Source of the DNA: Mangifera indica
Lineage: Eukaryota; Streptophyta; Magnoliopsida; Sapindales; Anacardiaceae
Length of the DNA stretch: 64,000 nucleotides
NCBI RefSeq assembly: GCF_011075055.1
Contig: NC_058137.1
Span: forward strand, 16,415,463 to 16,479,462
Direction of reading: 5' to 3'
The position numbers were made by a program, and so were the translations under genes. The notes beneath the pieces are model-generated. The model was given only the letters and a program-made list of their open reading frames with translations, made no database searches and was not told the DNA's origin. Positions 1 to 11,027 of this stretch are shown piece by piece. Numbering within the stretch: position 1 is the first letter of the stretch; each line of letters opens with the position of its first letter.

Positions 1-2
1 AA

Positions 3-464
3 GTTGAAGCTACAAAAGCTTTTCAGGAAGTATATTTGGTATTTAGAAGATTTCAGGCCGAAGAGCTACTTGGCTATAGTGGTGTAGATGATTCCACCCA
101 GGTCAAACTCTTACTAGGGTCTAGCGAATCTGTTTGTGTTCGAGGAAGATGCCTTGGGAAAAATGGGCTTGGTAAATATAGAATGGAGAGAGGGATTGAA
201 AGATGGACAGTAGATTGTAGCTGTGGAGCTAAGGATGATGATGGTGAAAGAATGTTGGCTTGTGATGTATGTGGGGTGTGGCAGCACACAAGATGTTCTG
301 GCATTCACGACGCTCATGCAGTGCCGGCTAGGTTCGTTTGTTACAGATGCAGAGGCAGTGACCAGATGATCAAAGTTAGTGATGGGCAGTGCAAAGATGA
401 GAAGACTTGCATGAATAGTAATGGCAACTTTGTGAAGAGCATGACAACTCCTGATGTTCATTGA
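3..464 (+). CDS. PHD-finger protein, 3' terminal exon (5' partial), MMD1/At1g33420-like
   Basis: The reading frame is open to the left edge and stops at TGA 462-464, so this is the C-terminal part of a longer protein. Seen: a region beginning V-E-A-T-K-A-F then 'EELLGY', followed by one C4HC3 PHD finger, with CSCG, MLACDVC, WQHTRC and FVCYRC supplying the eight zinc ligands, then a short polar tail. Known: this order (about 100 residues of family-specific domain, then one PHD finger close to the C-terminus) is typical of the plant MMD1/DUET, MS1, At1g33420 and At2g01810 group of nuclear chromatin readers, several of which act in male meiosis or tapetum. The DDDGERML block resembles At1g33420/MMD1 more than MS1. 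Inference: a chromatin-associated transcription regulator. The start codon and upstream exons lie outside the window, so orthology within the group cannot be fixed. Confidence 0.88.
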   Translation, partial: VEATKAFQEVYLVFRRFQAEELLGYSGVDDSTQVKLLLGSSESVCVRGRCLGKNGLGKYRMERGIERWTVDCSCGAKDDDGERMLACDVCGVWQHTRCSGIHDAHAVPARFVCYRCRGSDQMIKVSDGQCKDEKTCMNSNGNFVKSMTTPDVH

Positions 465-895
465 GAATTTAGCCGCTGTAAATGTTTTTATTTTGTTGTT
501 TAGCGGAGGTTTTCTAGGGCTTGAATGGAAATTTGTACATAAGAAGCATGAAGCCTAACAATTTGCATCAGGTTAGTTGTTCCCTCTTTCTAATTCTAAA
601 CAAAGTTCAATTTACTTTGCCCAACCAGGAATGGAATTAGGCTTGAAAGATATTAAGGGGGAAAAAAGAAAGGGCTGCTGAAGAAATCAATTTATTTCTT
701 TTTGGGTTTGAGTAGCCCTCCGCGACTATTTTTCAGACCCTTTATCTATACATCGACTTGAAAATCTTACATATTTGTTATCTGATCTGACAACTCTACG
801 TATTTGATATAATTCAAACTTATACATTAAAATGTGATGGAACCAAGTATAATAAAATTATTTATATATATTTTTTTATATATAATTTAAAGATA
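465..895. other. 3' flank of PHD gene / AT-rich spacer
   Basis: The probable 3' UTR of the PHD-finger gene occupies roughly the first 100-150 bases. The rest is AT-rich sequence ending in the insertion site of the MULE. No other coding signal is seen. Confidence 0.5.
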
Positions 896-904
896 TAAAT
901 TATA
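896..904. repeat. Left 9-bp target-site duplication of the MULE
   Basis: TAAATTATA directly precedes the GGGAAATT terminus and is repeated exactly at 12828-12836 just after the opposite terminus. A duplication of 9 bp (9-11 bp) is diagnostic of Mutator-superfamily transposition. Confidence 0.9.
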
Positions 905-1015
905 GGGAAATTATAAAAAATGGCCAAAATACCCTCCTAGTAAGCAAAAATGCCCAAAAAATGCTCAAAATTACTATTCTCAAACAAAAATGCCCATGAC
1001 TTTTTCTAAAATAGC
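905..1015 (+). repeat. Left terminal inverted repeat of the MULE
   Basis: This imperfect repeat matches the reverse complement of about 12717-12827. The outermost 17 bases are identical, and the inner blocks with 'caaaaatgccca' occur several times on both sides. Divergence between the two ends grows inward. Confidence 0.8.
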
Positions 1016-1330
1016 AAAATTACCTTTTTTCTCATTTATATAAACCCTTTTCACTCATTATGAGAGGTTAAATGAAATTTTATTAAAATTAGGGGGTATT
1101 TTGATATTAAACACTGACTTTTTTTAAAATACCAAAATTATCCTTTCCCTAATTTATATAAACTCTCCTCACTCACTATGAGGGGTTAAATGAAATTTTA
1201 TTAAAATTAGAGGGTATTTGATATTTCTTTATTTCATAACTTTTTCTAAAATGTCAAAATTACCCTCTCTCTCATCTATATAAACCCTCCTCACTCACTT
1301 TTATTACACACACTTCTCATATCACTCAAA
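1003..1330 (+). promoter_or_regulatory. Tandem promoter modules of the MULE transposase gene
   Basis: A unit of about 120 bp is repeated two and a half to three times. Each copy contains an AAAATTACC-like block, an exact TATATAAA box (1037-1044, 1155-1162, 1277-1284) and a pyrimidine-rich stretch with CTCACTCA. In the first two copies this is followed by a GGTTAAATGAAATTTTATT block. The last copy runs into an unrepeated CT-rich leader (about 1300-1442) that ends at a plausible splice donor. Inference: this is the MURA promoter, duplicated in tandem; transcription probably starts about 30 bp beyond the last TATA box. Confidence 0.6.
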
Positions 1331-1442
1331 CACTCACTCTCACTCTCATTTTTATTCAAGATCAATTAGTAGAGATTCGTTCGGACAGAAGAAGTTCGTA
1401 TTTTTGAATTCGACTCGAAAAAAGACTATTCATCAAAAAAAG

Positions 1443-3069
1443 GTATTTATACCAATCTTAGTCTAAAACTTAATTTTATTTGTTAACCCTAGTTTATATG
1501 TCATAATATAGGGGTTAAATGCAATATTAGACAAATATGGGGGTTAAATGTACTTTTAGATAAATATGAGATTTTTTTTTATATTATACAATATATAAAG
1601 GATTTATATAACATGCTAAGAATAGATAGATATTGTTTTGATAAAAGACAACATACAAGGGTGTTAAATAAAAAAAAGAGATAATTGAGGGTTGAAATAA
1701 ATGTTATTAAAATTTGGGGGCATTTTAATATTAAACATTGTAGGAGCATTATAAATGAAATTTTAGGTTTTTTCGAATTTCACCGTTTTAGGATATATCG
1801 ACTCGTATTTTTTGGATTTCTTAAGAATTTTTCGATTGTTGGCATACTAAGGTATTTCAACTTTTAGAATTCGAATTTCAGTTCTGTTTTTTCAAATTTC
1901 ACTGTTTTAGGATATATCGACTCGTATTTTCCAAATTTTCGAAGAATTTTTTGATTTTTGCCATTCTAAGGTATTTCAACTTTTAGAATTCGAATTTCAG
2001 TTCTATTTTTCTGAATTTCACTGTTTTAGGATATATCGACTCGTATTTTTCAGATTCCGAAGAATTTTTTTATTCTTGTCACTCTAGGGTATTTCAACTT
2101 TTAGAATAGAAATTTCAGTTCTGTTTTTTCAAATTTCACCGTTTTAGGATATATCGACTCTTATTTTTTAGATTCTAAAGAATTTTTCGATTCTTGCCAC
2201 TCTAGGGTATTTTAACTTTTAGAATAGGAATTTCAGTTCCGTTTTTTCGAATTTCACCGTTTTAGAATATATCGACTAGTATTTTCCAGATTTTTGAAGA
2301 ATTTTTTTATTCTTACCATTCTAGGGTATTTCAATTTTTAGAATTCAAATTTCAATTCTTTTTTTTTGAATTTCACCGTTTTAGGATATATTGACTCATA
2401 TTTTCTAGATTTTCGAAGAATTTGCCTATTCTTGCCATTCTAAGGTATTTCAACTTTTAGAACTAGAATTTCAGTTCTATTTTTTTGAATTTCACCGTTT
2501 TAGGATATATCGACTCGTATTTTTCTGATTCCAAAGAATTTTTCGATTCTTGCCATTCTAGGGTATTTCAACTTTGAGAATTTGAATTTTGATTCCGTTT
2601 TTTCGAATTTCTCCCTTTTAGGATATATCGACTCGTATTTTTTAGATTTCTGAAGAATTTGTCTATTCTTACCATTATAAGGTATTTCAACTTTTAAAAT
2701 TTGAATTTCAGTTTTCTTTTTTTGAATTTCACCGTTTTAGGATATATCGACTCGTATTTTCCAGATTTTTGAAGAATTTTTTGATTCTTGCCATTCTAGG
2801 GTATTTCAACTTTTAGAATTCGAATTTCAGTTTCGTTTTTTCAAATTTCACCGTTTTAGGATATATCGACTCGTGTTTTCTAGATTTTGATATAAGATAA
2901 CATACGAAGGTGTTATATAAATTGTTAAATAATTATATGGGATTAAATAAAATATTAGAAAAATATGAGGAATTTTTTTAATATTAATAATGGTACGACT
3001 GTTTTACATAGTTATTATAGATTTTTTTATTATAAATGAATAATTATTTTCAAAAACTTGTCATTGCAG
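1443..3069 (+). other. Putative 5'-UTR intron of the MULE transposase gene
   Basis: The CT-rich leader meets GGTATTT at 1442-1448 (donor GT 1443-1444), and TCATTGCAG ends at 3069, 14 bases before the first good ATG (3084). The interval is non-coding and filled mostly by the 119-bp tandem array. The splice sites were chosen by eye from consensus. Confidence 0.5.
1740..2890 (+). repeat. 119-bp subterminal tandem array, left arm (10 copies)
   Basis: The core GGATATATCGACTCGT recurs at 1791, 1910, 2029, 2147, 2265 (variant), 2384, 2503, 2621, 2740 and 2859, a spacing of 118-119 bp. Between cores each unit carries a GAAGAATTTTT block, a GCCATTCTAGGGTATTTCAA block and a GAATTTCAGTT block. The same unit occurs in reverse complement at 9735-10960. 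Confidence 0.9.
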
Positions 3070-3083
3070 GATTGATAATTAAA

Positions 3084-5630
3084 ATGAATGTTTATGCATC
3101 GGTTCGTTACCAGGGAAAATGGATTCAACGTGGCAATAACACAATGAAATATGTTGGAGGAGCCAAACAATTGATTAGAATCCCTTATGGAACAACATTC
3201 GAGGGATTTATTGAGCTTTTGAAGGAGTCTTGTAGTATTGACCCAATGAAAAACTACCTTCAACTATCAATGAAGCCAAGAAAAATTCAGCTCGACTGCC
3301 CCGTACAGATCCAAAATGATGAAGATGTCCAAGGTCTTATTGATATGTCCTAATACTTATAAGAATGTATTCCTGTTTTTGTTACATGTACCCTAATTGA
3401 AGGGCAGAAGGAAGAAGATGAAGATGAAGAAGAAAGTACTGGGGTCAAGAAAGAATACGACTTGGAAAAGTTGATTGATTTCAGTAATGACCTATTGTAC
3501 ATTGCAAACTCATGGGCCCGTGGAGAAAAAGATAGAGTTCTCGATTGGGGTGACTTTGATGGAAATGATATGTCCGATATTTTTTCAGAAGATGTAGAGC
3601 CTGAGTATATGACATCAGTTACCGAGGGTATGGATAGTTTGCAGCTTGAAAATCCTATTTTAGGTGGTGGGAATTATTTTGGGCCATTTTTTGACAATGT
3701 CCCCACTGATCCATTTAGGTGGCTTCTTGATTTTCCTCCACAGCCATCAACATCATTAGGTGGTTCCAGATCGATCTGAGAGGAGAATGGTGTAAAGGTT
3801 GATGATATTTTCCATAATAAAGTCCAATTGAAAGACGTTGTGAAACAATTCGCCTTACTTAAAGAATTTCAATTTGGTGTAAAAAAGTCTGACAAGAAGC
3901 GGTAGGAAATTAAGTGTAAGACTGAAAATTGTAACTGGTATATATATGCAACCAATTCCACAGTCGGTGAAGTCTGGGGGATCAACTCTATGAATCCTAC
4001 CCACACATGTTCAGTTGATCAAATCATGTCACATCACAGACAAGTTGAGGCCCGAGCTTTAGGTCAATTAATGAGATCAAAGTTTGTGATTATTGATCGA
4101 ATTTATCGGCCTAAGGAAATAATTGTTGACATTGCCGATCGATATAAAATTGATATTTCATACTCACAGGCTTGACGGGCAAGAAATTGGGCTATAAATT
4201 TGTTGAGGGGTTCACCGGAGGAATCATTTATGCTTTTATCATATTATTGCTACAATCTTCAGCGTATTAATCTGGGCACCGTTACTGCTATTGAAACAGA
4301 TGATGACCATCGATTTCAGAATTTTTTCATGGCATTATGATGTTCCATTCGTGTATTCAGCCAATATCTCCGCTCGATTATTTGCATTGACGTTGCATTC
4401 CTTAAAGGTCAGTATCTGGGGCATTTATTCATTGCAGTGGCTTTTGACGGTAATAACCAGATATATCCAATCAGTTTCGGTGTCAGTAAAAAGGAAGATC
4501 ATGACACGTGGTGTTGGTTTCTCCAGAGGATTAAAGAATGTATCCATGACCTATCTGAGTTGGCAATAATCTCAGATCAACATCATGCTATATACTCGGT
4601 AATGGCTGAAGTCTTTCCAGATGTCTACCATGGATACTATTGTTATTATCTTCTGTGTAACATGCGGGCAAAGTATAAATAAGACTCAAATGTATAGTAT
4701 TTTAAATAAGTAATTAACATTGTAACAGTTCATCCTTTTCATACATTTTGATTATACTCAATTTTTCTTATTTTTTACCAACTTACAGGTTGCAAGTGCA
4801 TATTGGAAAGTGACAAAATCATACATCATGACCACTAATATTACTGAGTCATTTAATGCCCTTGTCAAACATGCACAAGGCCTACCTATAACAATGCTTT
4901 TGGAGTTTATTCGTGGTACCATGTAGCGCTGGTTTTACGAGAGGAGAACCCATGCAGGTAAGTATCAAATTGTTATTAATTAAAAGTTTTATCTCATGTA
5001 CTTTTTTCTCCTTTCTTTTGGTTATTACCAAATGTATAGTTAATATTTTTTCAAATTATAGATGAATGTCCTAACTTTATCACCCCTTGGGTGGAGGAGA
5101 AGATCAGCAGTCATCTATCAAAGTCTACAAGTCTAGAGGTTCGATCGATTACACCTACTCGGTATCAGGTCATCAGATTTGGTGGATTCATGGGTATTGT
5201 GGACTTTGGTGACATGTCTTGCACGTGTAGAAAGTTTCAGCTTTCATGTATTCTGTGCAAGCATGCCATTGCTATTGCACGACATGTGAGACTCACGAAT
5301 GTTAATGCATGGGTTCATCCATTCTTCCGAACCGACGTATACTGTGCAATATATCAAGAACCTATCAATCCTCTTGGAAATCAATATGATTGGTTACACT
5401 CACCAGAAGAAAGAGTTATATTGCCCCCCGTCCTCGATAATCGTCGTCCAGGTCGTCCATCCAACAGAAATCGATGACCGTCGCAGGGAGAAACTGTTAC
5501 ACCGATAATTTGCAGTCATTGCCATGAACCGAGGTATGCACGAACCCAATGTAAATCCCCAACACTGGTCTCGAGCTCCGCCCCGCAATGTTCATCTAGA
5601 AAAGGCAAAGGAACGAGATCTTGACATGCT
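3084..5630 (+). pseudogene. MURA-type MULE transposase, decayed
   Basis: Start ATG 3084 follows a good splice acceptor (3069) and opens MNVYASVRYQGKW, a typical MURA N-terminal domain start. One frame runs from 3084 to 4682 without any frameshift, but has in-frame stops at 3351, 3360, 3777, 3903, 4173 and 4338. Domains in order: N-terminal MURA domain; acidic linker (EEDEDEEE); MULE transposase core with CIDVAFLKGQYLG (first catalytic Asp), IISDQHHAI (second Asp) and, after an intron ending at 4788, TNITESFNAL. A TAG at 4924 sits in TM-stop-RWFYERR. After a second intron (donor 4958, acceptor 5061) comes the SWIM zinc finger CTCRKF...CILCKHA, then a TGA at 5475. Past that is a CCHC-like knuckle CSHCHEPRYARTQC whose His position reads Tyr. 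The gene converges on the Ulp1-like gene. Inactive as it stands. Confidence 0.9.
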
Positions 5631-6083
5631 TATATGATTCTTCATTGTTGTACTTCAGTTTGATGTAACCGATGTATTTTTATTATTGTTTCAAAGGTGT
5701 AATTGCATTTTCATGTGCTGTAATAACTTAAGTATAAATAATGAGTTGTTTGAGTATATTTTGTACCTTCATCATGTTGTTTCAAATGTATTATTGTTTG
5801 AGTAATCCTATATTTTTATTGTTTCGATTGTTGCTGGATAGTAACATCACTCAAATCACATATAAGCATGAAATCAAATACATATCGATATATAATGACA
5901 GATAAAGTACATCGTACATATACGCACATACAATAAAATATACGTACGAACATATGAAGAACGATAAATAAATAATGAGCTAACTAAATATACATCTGTG
6001 AGCTACTCGATATAGTGAAAATATAACTGCAACGCTAAACGGTGATGCATAGAGGTAGACGACTCTCGAGGAAAATCGACGCT

Positions 6084-9000
6084 TTATAACAATGCCAAAC
6101 ACTCAAAAAAATGTAACATAAACACGCCATAATCATCGGATCCCAGTCCCTGCTGAGGGATATCCGCTCGATATAAAGTGAGAGAATCACGTTGTGGAGT
6201 CTATCCAGAAGCGGTCCAAAAACTCGTCGCCTCTAATAATGCGAGTATGAATATCAGATACGGTCGCATCCGCTGCTCAAGAGACCCCATATTCCCCGAA
6301 TATGATACATCCGAATAGTATACTATAATCGACCACTCACAGAAATCTATAACTCTTGCCACCCAATGTGCGCAGTCGAAGTTTATAGGGATGTAAACCT
6401 ATAAACAATAACAAATTTTAGTTAATAATAGACTAATTCAACTAATTCAATGTAGTGAAAATACATATATACTATACCTGATCGACCATCCCCCATGGTT
6501 TATACAACAGTCCCGAGGTGTACGCTACCTCAACAATCCTCGTGAAGAGCCCCGAAAACTCAAACTCCTCAAACGGTATGGTCTGCCAACTCTTCCAAGC
6601 CATCTCAATATGGCCTCCAAAGAATGTATGAGCAGTCGTCCACCACTATGAAACAGTCACACGGTGGTCGTCCTGATGCTGACGTAATAAAGCCAAAAAA
6701 GAATCCACATGCTAAAATGGTATAAACAAGTTCACGTGTTAGTTATTGATAAATATATCAAACTTTTTCAGGAATTATATACTATAGACAACTTACATCG
6801 TCGGTCAGCCACTGGCGCAACTCTACCACAAGCTGCCAAAAAATGTTCTTTGACTTCGACCCAATAAAGTAGACATCATGTGTGTCGGAAGCCATAGCTC
6901 TGGTGTACCACGTGAGGAAAAATTCCTCATGCTCTGAGGCAGAGGATGGAATGGTCCTAAGTTGCCATTTTGCCCTCCCTTTAAGTGGATTTGTATATGG
7001 GGTATGAACCAGTGGACCCTTCCGGATGATCCGACCACATGCTGTATGAATAAGTTGCATGATCCCAAAAAACAATTAATTCATCATTCTATCCTACGTA
7101 ACAATTAGCATTAATCGATTTATTTTACCTTCATCATGTATGCGAAAGGAGGTTTAGCTGGAGAATCCTAAATCACGGTCAAGTCCACCATGCGTGCTCC
7201 CTCGACAGACTGAAAAATTATAATTTTGAACATCTCAGTGACCAATATATACAAATATTTATATACCAAGTATAATTGATATACCTCAATATGGATGGCC
7301 TCAGAAACGTCCTCCTAGAAGTCCTCCTCCTGTGAACTAATATCCACTATCTTTTTGGTTGAGCTCGAGATATCAGCAAGTAACCATAATCGTTTGTCCT
7401 GAAAAAGAGTCAAAATATCATTAAATAAACAATATAACAGAAAAGACAAATCAATCAATGACATTATTTTAAAAAAATTAACCTCAACTTCCAGGGAAAG
7501 TGTTCGGGGAAAACCCTTTATCGATAATATATCAATGTCGGTTCCCTATATGTATGAAAAGGGTAAAATGGTAAGTGATATTTCATATAAAATATAATAT
7601 CATTAATAATTAGCATACCTCAAGTGGAGGATCTGAAGCAACTGGAGATCCGACTGGATGGTCTTCTTGAGGAAGACCCTATACGAATATATATATCCTA
7701 TATTAATCGATAACCGAACAATCAAGCCAATAAAGTTCTGGTCCTAAATGACATACCTCAGCTCAGACAGGTGATACAACAAAAGGGCTAACTGGTGCCT
7801 CCTCATGGCGACTACCCTAAGATAATAGTAATAATAACTTAATTATATGACATTTCATATATAACAATACTATAATATAATAACGACATTCAATATAAAT
7901 TTGAAATGTCATACGGACCTCGTGTGACTGATGAGATGGTATAGAGGTATCAATGGGGGATGTCGATCGGATATCGTTGTCCCTCTCCTGTACGAATGTA
8001 ATAATAGTTGTCAGAATAATAACAGTGTATGCATTTTTAATAAGTAATAAATTAGAAGTGGTTTTATAACCTAAGCGACGGGGGCTGGATATGTACGCAT
8101 GACGATATCTTCCAAATGAGCCATACGATCCTATAATCGGGCATATCATCGCGTAATCGAGTCATCTGGGAAGAGACATCATCGCGAAAACTCGATATCT
8201 CATGTAAAATCGTAGCACCCTAGTGCGCTAATGTAGCATCTAATGTAGAAATACTGGGTACTACGGATAGGAGACACTACTCGGTGGCATGATGGGTAGT
8301 ATAGTCCTCCACTCCAGGATGGTCTGTCATCCGTGGGCTTTGAACTACAGAGGAACGTAAAGGCTGCTCCATAATAGGAGGTTGAATAGGTTCCTCCTTT
8401 GTCTCAAAAGTGTCGACTGGTACATCTAAAGGTATAGAGGCTGGAGAAGCCCCATCTTCGGTCAATGGAGGAATCAAAGAAGATGAGGAGGAATCAACAT
8501 TGGATAAATCGGTGTACTCATGAATCTCAGAATACCATGGTGCACCCTCCTCGATCGATGATGGACGAAGGGGAAATGTGACATCCTCCTAATGATGAAG
8601 ATATATAAGTCAAAATAATTGCAATATCATATGAATTAATCAATTTATTAATTAATAAGTACATACCAGATTACCAGTGAAAATACGACCTATATGAGTC
8701 CAACTAGGGACGTCTTGCATATGCCACCTCAACATTCGTGGGGACGCATAAGGATCAACAAGGTCAATCCAATAGTATAACATGTTTAGAATCTCATATA
8801 TCCAATACTGCAATATAATCATTTGCGATATAAATAAATCAATTTATATTTTTGTCAATTAATATATATAAATAATAATATAAAAATTACCTAAAATGCG
8901 AAAGAAAATCTGTAAAGGTCGTATTTACGAATTTTAGGCATCCGTTCAGAACCGACTCTCTCACTCACCTGTGACATAGACTTGTATGTTATCTACCACA

Positions 9001-9615
9001 CAACAATGCCCTAGGGATAGGAATTAAACCCGTCCAAATGATCAACTAACTGTAAGTAATTCGTTGACACCTTCTTTCGTCGATCATTCCCCAACAAAAC
9101 CATGTGAAGAATATACAACAAGGCCTCTTGACAGCGTCAATATCATCATCCCCCCATGACCTCGATAAGAAAATACGTTCTATGTTGTGATACTGCACCT
9201 TCGGACAATCGCGAAAGTACGTATCCCTGATCCTATGTCTAGAGGAGCAAGAAATATATGAAGAAACATCAGTCTGTCGGCTAAACGAAAGCTCTATCAC
9301 CAACGCAAACTCAAACGGGCTAAATCTCACATCAACCCTGCTAACCTTAAACCAAAACTTGTCTCTGTTAAAGGGTGGATGTACCGTCGTAGTAGAAATG
9401 CATGAACCAATATCCCAAAGAATTTGGTTTCGGGTAAACGAAGGAGAGACCTGAAATATGTCCTCTCAAATAGCCGCAGCTGACTCGGGGTCAATGTAGA
9501 AGAATTCTGAGATAATGCGATACGCTGTGCACGACATATCGCATCTGCCCGGAAGTGTCTAGACTCATCAATGATTCGCAGCTCGCTGTCAACCCGTCTT
9601 CTTTTGCGAGAATTA
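6084..9615 (-). pseudogene. DUF1985/Ulp1-like (C48 peptidase) gene of the MULE, decayed
   Basis: Read on the minus strand. The first coding block after a TTATAG acceptor (about 9613) encodes RKRRRVDSELRIIDES and continues to LRLPETKFFGILVHAF. After a frameshift comes the DUF1985-type block: RFSPFEFALV, RIRDTYFRDC, WGDDDIDAVK, then in another frame ALLYILHMVLLGND and LVDHLDGFNSYP followed by TAG (9011-9013). The next exon (about 8811-8668) has PRMLRWHMQDVPSW. A long low-complexity middle follows. The Ulp1 domain begins near 7050 (LVHTPYTNPLK, TWYTRAM) and has exon EFSGLFTRIVEVAYTSG ending at a GTATAG donor, then INFDCAHWVARVIDF (catalytic His codon 6366-6368) and VYYSD (Asp). Two frameshifts later comes GLGSDDYGVFML, where the catalytic Cys codon (6129-6131) reads Tyr. 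Stop at 6084. Active relatives cleave SUMO-like modifiers; this copy cannot. Confidence 0.82.
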
Positions 9616-9734
9616 TCCTATAACAATTTTAAAAATTTGTTAAGACATTCATAAAAATAAATATGTAAACAAATGTATTAGTGGAAAAAAACATAAAAAG
9701 ATGAAAAATACCAAATAATCAAAAAGGAAATGAC

Positions 9735-10960
9735 AAAACTTAACAAATAAGAACTGAAATTTGAGTTCTATACATTCAAATACCCTAGAATATTAACAAT
9801 CAAAAAATCGATCGAAAATAACAAAATATGAATCAAGATATCTTGAAAGGACGAAAATAAAAAAAAACGAAACTGATATTCGAATTCTATACTTTGAAAT
9901 ACCTTAAAATGACGATAATCGAAAAATAGTTTAGAAATCTTGAAAATAAGAGTCGATATATCTTGAAATGGTGAAATTCAAAAAAACGAAACTAAAATTC
10001 GAATTCTATATTTTGAAATACCTTAAAGTGATGATAATGGAAAAATCGTTCGAAAATCTTGAAAATACGAATCGATATATCCTGAAATGGTGAAATTCGA
10101 AAAAACAGAACTGAAATTCGAATTCTATACTTTGAAATACCTTAAAGTGACGATAATAAAAAAAACGATCAGAAATCTTGAAAATACGAGTCGATATATC
10201 CTGAAATGGTGAAATTCGAAAAAACGGAATTGAAATTTGAATTCTATACTTTGAAATACCTAAAAGTGAAGATAATTGAAAAATCGTTTGGAAATCTTGA
10301 AAATACGAGTCGATATATCCTGAAATAGTGAAATTCGAGAAAACAGAACTGAAATTCAAACTCTATACTTTGAAATACCTTAAAGTGACGATAATCAAAA
10401 AATCGTTCGGAAATCTTGAAAATACAAGTCGATATATCCTGAAATGGTGAAATTCGAAAAAACGGAACTGAAATTCGAATTCTAGAAGTTGAAACGGCGA
10501 AATTTGAAAAAGCGAAAATGAAATTCGAAATCTATACGATAAAATACCATAAAATGTGAACAATCGAAAAATCGTTAGATAATTTGAAAAGAAGACTCGA
10601 TTTATCCTAACATGGGGAAAATCGAAAAAACAGAATTGAAATTTGAACTCTATCAGTTGAAATACCTATAAATGTCACTAACCGAAAAATCATTTGAAAA
10701 TTTGAAAAATACGAATCGATATATCATAAAAAGACAAAATACGGAAAAACACAACTGAAATTCAAAAACACGAATCAATATATCCTATAAACGAAAAAAT
10801 CGAAATATTAAGTTGAAATTACGTCATTATATCGTAAAATGTGTCAAAAAGCACCAAAATTCAAAAAATCGAATCTCAAATTTGAAAATTACATATGGAA
10901 AAACCTTAAAACAGAAAAAACAGATATAAAATTCGAAAACTACACGATCAGAAACCCTAG
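9735..10960 (-). repeat. 119-bp subterminal tandem array, right arm (inverted)
   Basis: This is the reverse complement of the left-arm unit. The CGATATATC core falls at 9954, 10073, 10192, 10311 and 10430, exactly 119 bp apart. Degenerate copies lie at about 9834, 10598, 10717 and 10776, the last spaced by a half unit. The array is in the same orientation relative to the minus-strand Ulp1-like gene as the left array is to MURA. Confidence 0.9.
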
Positions 10961-11027
10961 ATAAGAAAATTCTCAATTTACCCCCTCATGAAAATTCCTT
11001 AATTGAAAAGGTCCATTGTTATGCGAC

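Noticed and set aside
1740..2890. CRISPR-like regular spacing
   Set aside because: Whole 119-bp units are repeated, with no unique spacers, in a plant transposon.
10006..10563. Two minus-strand open frames rich in F, S, R and I that look like a repetitive protein
   Set aside because: They are readings through the 119-bp tandem array. The period is not a multiple of three, so the resemblance between segments comes from low complexity, not from coding.
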